DNA of 64,000 nt, from contig NC_079148.1 in assembly GCF_945859685.1 (NCBI RefSeq), forward strand, positions 25,989,946 to 26,053,945, given 5' to 3'. Numbering within the stretch: position 1 is the stretch's first letter; every line of letters begins with the position of its first letter. The position numbers and the translations under genes were made by a program. Below are positions 32,899 through 44,400 of this stretch, piece after piece. A model generated the notes under the pieces. The model was not told the origin of the DNA and did no database searches. It was given only the letters and a program-made list of their open reading frames with translations. Source of the stretch: Eupeodes corollae. Taxonomy: Eukaryota > Arthropoda > Insecta > Diptera > Syrphidae.

Positions 32899-33535
32899 TG
32901 AGCAAACGCAGCTCCATTTTAGGCTCGGTTGTTTTGCAACCCTTAATGTGGTGCATGCATGTCGTAAATCTTCCTTGATTTTTTTTCTTAAGCATGAATC
33001 TCTCCGGAACAAAAATTCAATTCAACAATTCCAGGTAATTTTGAGGGAAACTTTTCAGTATAATTTAAGCTTACAATGTTCTACAGCGGAAAACATTCCA
33101 AGGGAATTTTTCGTCCACGACAGTCTACTTTCTAGTCATCGAATTTTTATTCGAGGGCAATTTAATTCTAGGTGTCCAGCAGATTCACAACTGAGACGAA
33201 AATTCCGGGTGAAATTTGTATTTACGAGTGAAATTTGTATTCACGATCACTTTCATTGCTTAAAATTTCGATTCGAGGAAAATTGAAATAAGAAAATAAA
33301 ATTTACATGAAAATTCACGATGAGAAGGTGGACTTCGACGTTCAATTAGAGCAACAATTCTGTTGACAGACTTTTGCCTTTCAAAAACTAACATAAAGTA
33401 ATACAAAATAAGATTTTTGCTTTGAATTGAATTGTTGGTTTTCTATGCACAATGGACCTTTGAAGCTTTTAAACAAGTTTCTGTTTTTATGATTAAGTAA
33501 CTACTTGGTAAAATATGAGCGCAATTTTAAAACAG
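32820..33535 (+). repeat. 0.7 kb duplicated segment, copy 1
   Basis: About 715 bp here match 44868-45597 at roughly 90% or better, in the same orientation. The match includes the right end of Harbinger copies A and C and about 640 bp beyond it. Because of this both copies show a 141-codon open frame (32861-33286 and 44912-45337) that differs at few positions; it has no recognisable domain and its start lies in the TIR, so it is not called as a gene. Confidence 0.8.
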
Positions 33536-33539
33536 TTGC

Positions 33540-34475
33540 ATAGTTTGGATACATATGTTTTATTGCAGAATCTCTTATAAGATTGTATTGGAACTTAGTT
33601 AATTTTCCTTCAACAACTATTGAAAGTGCTTCTTTTGCTGTATATGGAATAATTTCCTGATCCATTTTCTTTAAAGCTTTTTGATATTTTCAAGCTCGTG
33701 AAGGAGTTGAAAATATTATATTTTTCATTACATATGAGGAATCAAGTTTCCCTCTTTCTCAAAGTTGCATCTGCGCAGCATAGCTTAATTCTTCGGCACT
33801 ATAGTTAGAACGTAAAAAATTAGGTCTGAAAAATCCATTTGAGGCCGTCCAACAAGGCCATGAGCTCTGAATGGAAACGAAATTTCATAATGCAACTAAT
33901 TTATATTTTATTTTAAGAAGGTGTTGTTATTTCTTGAGGCACTCAGCCATCTTCTTCTATGTTCATATGCAAAATTCGTTAAATTTTTCTTTATTTCCTC
34001 TGAAATTTCAATATTGGTCTCGTTTGCTCCCAAAAAATTATTTTTTTCTGTAATATCACGAGACGTACAGCTTCTTAAAAATTCAGAAAGCTTATTTCTT
34101 GAAAGAAAATTTAAACTTGATTGCGATCCTGTGTCAAAAAAGAAAAAATCTAATTAAAAAAAAATCCCCACATCTTTTAAAGCCAATATTTTAAAAAGTC
34201 GCAAAAACTCGCAATGTTTTAGGATTGTTTCCCATAAAGGATACATTTAACTATTTTTTAACACTATTCTTATTACAGAAAAATGTAAATCAACTTAACT
34301 TTTCCATTATTAAAGAAAAAAAATGTTTATTTTTACTGCTCAAACACATTATCTAAAAAAGCTTGAAAATTTACTTTGGACTTAAAATATTGCAAAAAAG
34401 TGTCATTGTCTTTTTTTTTTAACGTACCACTAGCAACAGAATCCATGTTAAATCATTTTGAAAATCGACAAAAAA
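33540..34475 (-). pseudogene. Unclassified transposon ORF relic
   Basis: On the minus strand a start-like MDSVASGTLKKKDNDTFLQY lies at about 34448. Further on, 33870-33540 reads, with stops, SSWPCWTASNGFFRPNFLRS, YSAEELSYAAQMQL, SSYVMKNIIFSTPSRA, KYQKALKKMDQEII and ALSIVVEGKLTKFQYNLIRD. This has the feel of an insect transposon-encoded protein whose last motif normally precedes a basic/cysteine-containing segment. I cannot name the superfamily. Multiple stops show decay. Confidence 0.45.
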
Positions 34476-34639
34476 AACCTAAATAAAAAACAAAGCAAAC
34501 TACTGCTTATAAGAAACCAAACTTGCTACTGCACTCGCATGATTAATGAGGTTCAAAGCTCATGTTATTTGTAAACAAATTGGCATTAAAAAAAAAACAA
34601 CAAATCGAATTTTTTTTGTAGCTTTGGACATGTAGCTTT

Positions 34640-34665
34640 GGACGCGAACCTCATACTCAGGCCCC
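34640..34665. repeat. Solitary Harbinger right end
   Basis: ACGCGAACCTCATACTCAGG followed by CCCC repeats the right terminus of copies A-C without an adjacent left end. It could be the outer end of a larger element starting at 31794, which would then include the unclassified ORF relic. Confidence 0.55.
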
Positions 34666-35044
34666 AGGTGGTAAACGTTTCCGGCTACAAAACTTCTACC
34701 AGCTGAAAAAAGCGAAAATCGATTATAAAATGTGTACCCTTATTTATAGTACTTGTTGGCAATGTACATATATAAAAAAATATGAAAGTAACGTTAAAAA
34801 CTGGTATTTTTCAACTATTTACAGAATGACAAAATCAAAGTTCAGTGACAAAAATCAACCCGAAACTGTATTTTTTTAAAACTATGAAACTATAAGATTT
34901 AAGGTTTGTTTCAATGGATTGTCTGTCTGAGTGGTTCGTAATAAAATATATGTAATTTAAAACTTATTTTAAATGCTTTATTACAAATATTTATTCTGAC
35001 GACCTTATAAATACAGATATTGTCAAAAATATTGCTTGAGACCA

Positions 35045-35892
35045 GGGGCCTGACTATGAGGATCGCGATGGATCGTTTTCAATTCGACCTTTCGAATTCG
35101 ACTCGCTTCGTATTTCCTTATTAACGAACGCGGCGAAGCGAAAGTAGTTCTTCCTATTTTGGTTTGACTTTTTCTCTCTATATTCCAGTGATTTGACACT
35201 TTTGGCTTGACAGCTTTACACAAATTTTGTTTTGTTTTGATTGAATTTGTGAAATTTGGAATGGAATCAATTATGGTGTATATTTATTCTGAAAGTGAGG
35301 AATTTGAGGAATCCCAGGAATCCTCAAGATTACGGGTGTCCAGAAGACTACTAAGGAACAAATCATCTCCTCTGGATCTCCCTTCAACTGAGTAAGTATT
35401 GTTTCCTTTTAGTTGAAATCAAATTAATCAATTAATTTACACACTTAGTCTTAATAGATTTATCAAACTATTTCGACTTTCGAAAGAGTGCTCACGTTGC
35501 AATGCCCTTATTTTTTTTCATAAACTCGACGAGAGCCAAAAATTGATGTCGATTTGTTTGTTTGTTTTTATCGTTCCTTGAATGAATTTTAAAATTTTAT
35601 ATTTTATTGTGGATAAACTATAAGAAAATTAAAATAAAGCTAACTCACATTTTTAAATTAAAATAAAGAAATACATAATCCACGAAATCGAACACTGAAA
35701 AATAATAAACACGCCTGTGAATCTGCCAAAAAAGCTATCGGATTCAACTCGCCAACAACCATTATGACATTTCAAACTTCGAATTCGTTAATTGGTCGAA
35801 TTCAAAACGAATAAGGCGAAAGCGAAAGCAATAATTGAAAAATGCAAACTCGCTAGCAAAACGATTTGCCGCGAACCTCATAATCAGGCCCC
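35045..35892 (+). mobile_element. PIF/Harbinger element, copy B
   Basis: The ends GGGGCCTGACTATGAGG and the complement of GGGGCCTGATTATGAGG bound 848 bp. The plus strand at 35261-35392 encodes a transposase first exon (MESIMVYIYSESEEFEES..., then RRLLRNKSSPLDLPST) ending at a GTAAGT donor, the same position as in the other Harbinger copies. On the minus strand, 35595-35480 matches the start of the Myb-like gene of copy A. The middle of the element is deleted. Orientation is opposite to copy A. Confidence 0.75.
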
Positions 35893-36883
35893 AGCAATGA
35901 AAGAGGTGGTTGATAAAAATATGTTTTCCTAATAACAAAGTTTTCCGGGTTCAGAGCTACTACAAATCCCATTAAAAGAATAAACAATCCCATAATAAAC
36001 AGAAACAACACGTCCAAATAAAATGCATAAATATTCAGCAGAAGATGAAGTTATTATATTGGTCTTTTCTGGAAATTAAATCATTCCCTTGTGGAAAGGG
36101 AGTATTCAATTCAACAATATTCAATACATAATGAAATGCTTTTAAATTGAACTTAATATTTTTTTAAGTCTATCATTTTGAAAAAAAATGGTTTCTTATT
36201 TATTTTAAAATGAAAATAAATGTTCTTTTTGATTTTCAACATTTTCTGGGAAGCTTTCTGTTCGATGATTACCTCTTCTTCTCCTTGCAATTGAAAAAAA
36301 ATGCTCAATACTGTCCATATCCAAATTTAAAAAATTAACACAAAATGATAGAACTTACATTCTGTATGAATTCAAAATAATTTATCCAAGATTTGCACAC
36401 AAACAGCTGTTTACGTGAATATTACCCGCTGGAAAGCAGGATTCAAAGGAATCAAATATACGCTCCCTATATTGCTTAAATTTGCATCTGCTTCGAAATG
36501 ATCAAACTCGTTAAATGTTATAGTAATTAAGGTCTGCAAAGCTTTACTTTTCTTGCGAAGCATGGAGGTTTGTGTTCACAACATTTTTCCGAATAATTTC
36601 CGGCAGCAAAATTCTGTTGAAATAATAATTTGTTCCTCCATGTTTTGTTTTACCTTAGCCTAAATAATTATGTTTTATGCATTTTTAAAGAAGTATATTT
36701 CGAAAATTTGATCTATAATAAAATTCACACAAAATGTCAGTTTTGTATAAAACTGAAAAGAAACATATTCATCTATTAAATTAGATAATTTACTAGACAT
36801 AAGAGTTAATATATCAATTGTATCGATAGCGATCGACTTAAGAATCAATGAGTCCAACAGTCGTAATTTGGAAAAACACATTT
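35893..36883. other. Spacer without a recognised gene
   Basis: AT-rich; pieces near 36240-36620 might be transposase-like in reverse complement, but no motif could be read confidently. Confidence 0.35.
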
Positions 36884-36957
36884 GACTTTATGATAGCTAG
36901 TGCGTTGGACTGTCATGCCAGAAGTCTTTGCTTCAATCCCTGGCTGTGCCATAAAAA
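36884..36957 (+). mobile_element. SINE head, tRNA-like
   Basis: The text GATAGCTAGTGCGTTGGACT followed by GTCATGCCAGAAG and CTTCAATCCCTGGC resembles a tRNA with A- and B-box positions, as in tRNA-derived SINEs. Its body is not adjacent but appears at 38272, after a Harbinger relic. The head ends with TGCCATAAAAAG, as in the antisense copy at 43856-44084. Confidence 0.65.
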
Positions 36958-37042
36958 GAAAGCACTGCTTTTTGCGACAAATACAGCTCTATATACAAAG
37001 GTTCCGTGGGAACAAGATTCCACATGGACAAATTCCCATTTC

Positions 37043-38271
37043 CCTTATTGTGAGTTTCGGACAAAAAAAATCCCCATGTTCGAAAATATCCGCTTATTGT
37101 AAGCATTATTTCCGTGTGCAATGCTACGTTCTCAACAGCTAAAATGTTCAAAGCAGCTCACATAAGAGCTTAACAGCGCACGCCCGTACGTTAAAAATGA
37201 ATACGAGTTTAGCAAAAAATAAGTTAGTTTTGTAGTTATAATTCATTTTTGTTTAAAATTATGTTTTGTTCCGTCTATGAATCCTACAACACCTGGCAGC
37301 TTATATTTCATATAAAATTGCTGAGCAATTTTTCGATTCTCATCTGTTGTTGGCCAAGTAATCCAAAGAGGACAAAGCAACCTTTCAAAAATATTTAAAA
37401 CCTCCGAAAGAACAATACTGAAAGAGCTTTGCGCCAAACCAATTTCATAGTCTTTACCTACCACTTTTTGATACGCACCCTCTTCAAAACATCGCAAACA
37501 AGCGGACACAGTTTGACGTTGGGTGATATCACAAACTTTTGTTTCGTTTGCGGAGGAGGAATTTAAATGTTGGTTTGTTGATTCTTTAGTATTGCTGAAA
37601 TCTGAAAACTTTGTTTTAATAAACAAAAATGTAGATAAGAATTAATACTTCTGTACAAGGAATCGCTCAACTCCAAGGGATTGGAATGATACCTTAAAGA
37701 TCTTCGAACAGCTCGTTCTTCGCGTTTTCCTTCTTCATCCAATAAAATTCGAATTTCAATGCTCAATTATTTCACTTTCTTTTTTATCAAAATACAACTT
37801 AAATTTATTTTGTTTCGCACTTGTCTTCAAAAAAAATATATAAATAAACATGCAATAAGATCGGTTCATTTTAAAAACATCAGTGCACATATGTTTTAAA
37901 ACGGAGAGGGAAATTTTGTATACGTGGTCGCTCAGTTACTTTTTTTTTGCATATAAGTGGATGGGGGTTGAATTTAAATAGTGTTTTTGCACTCAGTGGG
38001 CACAGCTTTAGAAAGTAATTGGAGCGCCACATTAATTTCTTGAATTTTTTCCATTAATAAGAAGAAATGATTTAGATTTCAGTCTCTGTTTCCATCATAG
38101 AGAAGGGAAATTTATTTAGGTCTCAGTTTTTTGAACATGTCTATTTTTCGAACTGTCATTTCCGATTTGATGTGAAATTTTATTCGAGCGAAACTCCCAA
38201 TAGCTTTTGAAAGTCCGTGGGAACGAAAGTTTTCAATGTGAATGGTTTTCCGTGTGAAAGTCACAATAAGG
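37043..38271 (-). mobile_element. PIF/Harbinger relic with transposase, inserted in a SINE
   Basis: Ends CCTTATTGTGAGTTTCGGAC and the complement of CCTTATTGTGACTTTCACAC (17 of 20). On the minus strand 37766-37640 encodes a first exon (RRSLRYHSNPLELSDSLY). 37626-37243 then encodes CLRCFEEGAYQKVVGKDYEI, GLAQSSFSIVLSEVLNIFER, LCPLWITWP and KLPGVVGFIDGTKH, the HARBI1-type segment up to the first catalytic aspartate. The frame stops right after it, so the DDE domain is lost. Confidence 0.75.
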
Positions 38272-38436
38272 CTGATAGACAAATCCTCCAAAAGTAATTC
38301 TTGTCATGAAAAGTGCTTTCTCAAATTAGCCGTTCGGATTCGGCTTAAAACTGTAGGTCTCCTCCATCCCTGAACACAGTAGTCGCTAGGCCCTAGTTTT
38401 AAACGGACTGTTGCACCACCTAATTTATTTATTTAA
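38272..38436 (+). mobile_element. SINE body, separated from its head
   Basis: AATTCTTGTCATGAAAAGTG, CTCAAATTAGCCGTTCGGAT and the final AACGGACTGTTGCACCACCT plus TTTATTTATTTA tail match the antisense SINE at 43856-44084. With the head at 36884 it would make one SINE split by the Harbinger relic. The next Harbinger element (38437) begins at its tail. Confidence 0.7.
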
Positions 38437-39544
38437 GGGCCTATTATGGATCACAACTTAACTTAGTTGAGTTGAGTTGTAATCAAGACAACTCAATTTG
38501 AAGACAACTGCAAAAAAAATCGTATTATAGGAGACAACTTTTTTCAGTTGAGTTATTGAGTAGACCAAATACGTTGCCTACTTTTATGTGCTAGTTTTGT
38601 GTCAAAATCAGCTGTGTAAAGTAAAATACGTAGGAATTTCAAAATTTTGAATTCAGTGCAAAATTTTATAAAAAAGACAAAATAATAGGAAATGGAGAGT
38701 TCTATTGATTTGTTTCTTGGAAATTCGGAAGAAGAAAATCCCCTGAATGTTGCGCTGATGAGAAAAAATATTCGAGATCACTCCAATCCATTGGAACTTC
38801 CAAACAAAAAGTAATATTTATAAACAAATTCTTTGATGAGTGTTGATTTTAACTTCGTTTTGTTTCAGATTTATAAGTTATTTTAGACTCAACAAAGACG
38901 CATTTGTTTAAGTGCTAAATGAAATCAAAGATCATTTGAAACAACCACAGCGTTCCTCCGCAATCCCACCAATTCTCAAACTGCACTGCCCTACGTTTCA
39001 TGGCAGAAGGAAGTTACCAAAAGTGCAGTGGTAATGATTTTAATTTAGGCCTTGCTCAGCCAACAGTTTCGGTAGTGTTAAAAGAAGTGCTAGACGTAGT
39101 AAAAGAACGTATCTGTCCACAATGCTCGTAAGGCTCTGCTGCAGAACCTCAATCAACCTCTCGAATTGGGCAATTTTAGTTATTTTTAATCTAAAAAAAT
39201 TATTTTCTTACAAATGTTTATATTATTATTTGTAAAACTTAAATTTTTTTCTCTATTTTCTTAAACAAAATTGGTTTTCAATGAACTGTTGATGCCTACC
39301 GTTATTTTTTTGTACACACAAATGCACTACACAACTAGTAAATATCAGTTGCTGAATTTTGACAACAATCACAACTGAGAGACAACTCAACTGGCTTACA
39401 TAATACCCCGAACTCATTTAAAAAGTCAACCATTTTTTAGTTGACTACTGGTTGACTTGTGACAGTCAACTAGTTGTGATCGGTAATACCGACTGCCGGA
39501 TTACAACTCAACTTTTTTCTTAGTTGTCTTACATAATAGACCCC
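38437..39544 (+). mobile_element. PIF/Harbinger element with transposase 5' part
   Basis: Ends GGGCCTATTATG and CATAATAGACCCC, with subterminal TTGAGTTGTAATC inverted blocks. The transposase exon 1 (38692-38810) starts MESSIDLFLGNSEEENP and ends RDHSNPLELPNKK at a GTAATA donor. Exon 2 (from 38869 after TTTCAG) begins FISYFRLNKDAF and, with a stop and a frame change, continues as RFMAEGSYQKCSGNDFNLGL, AQPTVSVVL and ERICPQC, ending near 39130. The DDE part is deleted. It lies directly after the SINE tail. Confidence 0.8.
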
Positions 39545-41482
39545 GATATTTTTAATCTTTTAAAAAAAAGACCTTTCAAACTTGTCTCCATTTTGCATTT
39601 TAAAATCCAAATTAGCATTAAAAAAACTCCAAAATTTTATTTAAATATTTTTTTCTCATATTTATTTTATTTTCTTGTGTTTTGTTTTTTTTTTCTGACT
39701 TTCGCTTTCACATTTATCTACAAAAATGTTTTGTTTTCTTTTTTTAATTTTTTATTTCATTGTAATAATAATAATTTCTTTTAATTTAAATTACCTTAAA
39801 CATTAAAAGTTTTTTTTTTTTATTATTTTATGTTTCTGTTTTATATATATAATTACTTTAGATATATTTATATATAAGTTTATATACTGCATTGCATTAA
39901 ATAATAATAATAATAAAATGGTTACAATTAAATATATATATATATTTATTCATATATAATTCAAATGTGTGTTTTTGTTTTTATTTCAATGATGATTATA
40001 TTTTTTGTTTTTGTTTTATTCTTCTTTAATAGGTAAATATTTGTTTTCTTATTTTGTTAATGTTTTCACTTTTTTATATTTTGTTGTTTAGTTAAATTTG
40101 TTTGTTGTGTGTCAGTTTAATCCCTCAGTTATAAATAGTTTTCTCGTCTCTTGTTTTAGTTAGTTTAAAAATGCTCTGTAAGAGACAAAGAGGAGAGATA
40201 GTGTGGGGAAAGGAAATAGAAAGAGACAGTGTGTGTGTTTGCTGTTAGTTGAAATTTTCCTCAATAATATTTTCATTCTGTTTTGTTGTTTTGTGAATAA
40301 CAATAAATAATATTTTTTCATCTTGATCATTTTGTTTTTTTTTTTGTTTTAGCAAATTTTCAGTTTGTTTCTATGCATATAATGTTGTATATAATCCTAA
40401 TGTTTTTATTTAATATATATTTTTTAAATTATTATGTTCTAACTCGCTACAATGTGTCGTATTCTTTATACATATGTATATACTGCCATAGAGCGAGAGA
40501 GTGATATATCCCTTTGTTATCCTTAAAAAATATACACTTACGTTCCTTTATACAGTTAAATTTTGTCTTACAAATCTAATAGGTCTTTCTCTCTCTCTCG
40601 CTCATTCGCTTGCTCGTTTGCTCGATAGCTCGTTCCGCACGATAACGATATCGATAACGATAAGGGACACACTCGACTCCTTAAGGTCCTAAATCTTAAA
40701 TCTATTTTTATTAATTTTTAAATAAAAAACTTTACATATTATATTCTAGTATGTATAAAATTAAATATTTAACGGTTTTCTTTTGTGTGTAGAGTGTGTG
40801 CTTTTCAGTTTTCTTTTTGCTTTTTGCTTTTTTATTTTTACAAAAAAATACATATATAATATCTATTTATATAAATAGAAAATGAATCATTTCCCTTGTG
40901 ATTTTTGTTTAACTGGTTTACATAATTTTTGGTTACAAACAAAACTTTTTTATTTTAAATATAATATATATATATACTTATTTACAACAGGAATATCTTA
41001 CAAAAACGTTTCTTATTTGTTTTTTTTTTACAAATAGAAAGACCAAAAATAACAAAGAAATTAATTCATAGAAAAAAAAAGCTTTTTGTGGTATTTTTGT
41101 TTTTTCTTATGTCACTTATGTCCTATAAAAATATCTACACAATGAGAATTTATAAAGTTTAATAACAAACAAATATAAAATATAATGAAAAGTTCCTATT
41201 GCATCTCTCTATAATACAAAGTAATTGGAAGACCGCGTCCTTAACGGTCCCAAAAGGGGAGAGTCATTCTTTTGTTTTATATTTTTTGGTCTTACAACAC
41301 TGGGGGAGGAGACGCAGGCAGATGCTGGGACTGGGGCTGAGGGTAGGTAAGGAATAAGAGGAGGAGGGGTGGAGATATTAAGAACTATTATGTACAACTA
41401 TCCTCAAATAGATATAATTTAAAATAAATTGTTTGCTTTATACATTTCCAAAGTGTTGTTTTTGTTGCTGATCGACAGCCTA
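39545..41482 (-). other. Probable 3' UTR and downstream flank of Atrophin
   Basis: About 1.9 kb of extremely AT-rich sequence follows the Atrophin stop codon on the minus strand. No open frame of interest and several potential polyadenylation signals (TTTATT on the plus strand, for example near 39745 and 40990) are present. Short TA and TATATA runs lie at about 39930-39960 and 40960-40980. Long 3' UTRs are common for this gene, but the end of the transcript cannot be placed from sequence. Confidence 0.5.
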
Positions 41483-44400
41483 TCATCGGGCTGGAGCATT
41501 GTCTTCTTTTTTATGCATGTCTACAGAGACTTGCATACCCTGCATATGGGGCGGGGGTTGTTGTGGCTTGTGGTTGACTTGTTGCATTCGGTGATGAGGT
41601 GGAGGTGGGCCAACTGCTGGCGGAATAGGACTAGGTTCTTTGCCTCGGAGATGGGCCGCAGATTGCATGGCATAAATTCCCATGGCTTTTTGGCGTTCTT
41701 CTTCATGTCGGAAGGCCGCTTCAACTAGTGGGTTATAGCGCAGCATGGGGCCGTATGGATCACGATAGGGGTCCATTGTCCAGCCAGCAGCACCAGGCGG
41801 GGCAAAGTGGGTTAGTGGGGGGCCTCCCATTGTGGGTGGCATCATTGAGCGGGAGAGGTGAGGTGGTGGAGGAAGAACATGTCCCCCGTGTCGAGCTGTC
41901 ATGAAGGGATGATGGGCGGCACTTGCTGCTTGCGCAGCAGCTAGGCTTTGGTGGTACCGCTGGTCTGATCTCATCATCATCTCCTCCTCTTTGCGGGTAT
42001 CGATGCGAGGATGTTCCTCTTTTATTCGAATATCTGGGCCATCGGTCGTACCGTTCCTCAGCGGAGATCTATCACGAGCAGCTGAATTGGCTGCAGCAGC
42101 AGCTGCCGCTGCCATTTTCGAGCTCTCATTGATTCTCTGTTGCTGAATCAATCGCTCGCGTTCCATTTCCCGACGCTCCATTTCACGTCGCTCGCGTTCT
42201 TTGCGCTCACGCTCTCTTTCCCTTTCGCGTTCTCGTTCTTGCTGTTCGCGTTTTAGTTTTTCCTCTTTTTCCTTGCGTTCACGTTCTTCGCGTTCACGGC
42301 GCTGTCGTTCACGTTCACGGTGTTCACGTTCGCGTATCTCACGCTCACGCTCCCGTTCACGTTCCTCAGCTTCTCGACGAGCTGCATCCAGTCCAGGATC
42401 AGGTTTCAGAGGCCAGGCGCCTTGCGCAGGACCAGGAGGATAGCCAACCGTTCTTTGAAGGCTCCTAAAATCAAAATAAATATTAAAATCAATACACATA
42501 TTCGCAATTTCATAAAGAAATAACTTACGTTCTCCATGGATCATGAATGGCTGCTCCCATTGGAATATCCCGACCGAAGTGCGTCAAACCAGCAAAGCCA
42601 ACAAATGGCCCAGGATACCGTCCGAATGGTGAGACTGCTGTACCTATCCAAAATGACACATTTAATATACACATTCGTTTAAATTTCACTCAAATTTATG
42701 ACTTACCCATATGACTAGGAGGTGCTCCAAGGAAACTCGCCGAAAGTGGCGACGTTTCGAATGGCGATCGTCCGGGAAGACCTTGCGGATACCCACTTGA
42801 GGGTGGCATTTCACTAGGTCTATGCAAACCAGATGCAGCTGCTGCAGCTGCCGCTGCTGATGAATTAAACATATGCGATGAGGAACGCAATATATCATTC
42901 ATTGTAGCTGGTGAAGGTTTCAAGCCCAATGGAGGAGGTGCACCTGATCCAGATGAACTATTTGAATTGCCAGATGAAGCCGCTGCGGCTGCTGCTGCAG
43001 CTGCTGCTTTATCTGGATTTTGTTTATTCTGGTGGTAGTAGATCTCCCACGCTATTCGCACATGCATTGCATTCCATCGACCAGTTTTCTAAAAATAAAA
43101 GTAAGCCATTGTTGGATGTTAGTACAAGTTTTACTTTGGTTAATAATTGGAAATAAAACTACACTAAAGTAATCAACCGACAAAAGAAAAAGAGAGGCAA
43201 ATTCAGATAAATAGATACAAAATTGAGAAACAGGAGATATTACTCACATACCTGAAAGTTTTTATTTACAAAAATGTTTAACAAAAAAGAATTATGAAAA
43301 TGGTGAGCAAAAAGTAAACTACTACGAAATTCGTGAAGCAAAATGAGTTTTTATAAAGAACAAAATTTGCAATGTGTTACGATTGTTCATAATAAGATTA
43401 CAATAAGTTGTTGGTGGTAATCTTAAGTTCCTAGAGGATTCTTAAATGGTTTAATGGCCGAAAAACAACGCACTCAGATCTCTGTGGATCTATTGTGATA
43501 TCACCGTGAAATAATAGGAATTGCGTAAGGTGTGGGAAGATTGGAGAATATTTTTTAGAATTTTAGAATGTTAGCTAGACGTGGAAAAAGTATTGTCATT
43601 TTTCTTTTAGCAAGGAAAGTGTATCCTCTTCCGTCTAATCGCTTTCACACCCTATACATAAACCATTACTATAAATATCGATAAGAATAATAGGCCTGAG
43701 AAAAAGACGTTGGTGCAAAGTTTTAAACGATTTACTTTAACTTTTAGTAATTTCCTAGATCCTTATGACATCGGTATAGTTATTTTTATTAGAACAGTGC
43801 ATGGAATGGTCTAGTCAACAGTTGGGAATTCCAATCAATAGATCCGTTTAAGCGTATTTAAATAAATAAATTGGGCAACAGTCCGTTGAGAACTAGGGCC
43901 TAGTGACTTACAAATCTCAACCATTCCTGTGTGCGAGTTTATATGCCGAATCCGAACGGCTAATTTGAGAAAGCACTTTTTCATGACAAGAGTTATACTT
44001 GGAGAATTTATCAATTCCTCGAAAGAGGCAGTACCCGTGAAAAGACTTTAGATGGCATAGGCAGGGATCGAACCCAAGACCTCTGGTTTTTTGCTTAGTT
44101 TATTTTCACGAACTGTCACTTTTTAAACATGTTTCGATGTTATTTTTAAAAAAAAGGTAATTTACCAGTTAGAAAAACGTAGTTAAGAAGAAAGGTTTAA
44201 AATGTATGACTCAAAAAGTAAATTGCTAAATATTTAACAAATTGTCAACCAGTAAACTTTTAAACCCTTAACAATAGGCTATTTAAAATTTGCACCACTT
44301 TGTTTTTCCTTTGGAAATATAAGGCGATAGATTCCTTGAAACCAAGCAAGTTTTAAGAACCAAAAACAGCAACAAAACTTGTTGTTTGCAAGAAAACTTT

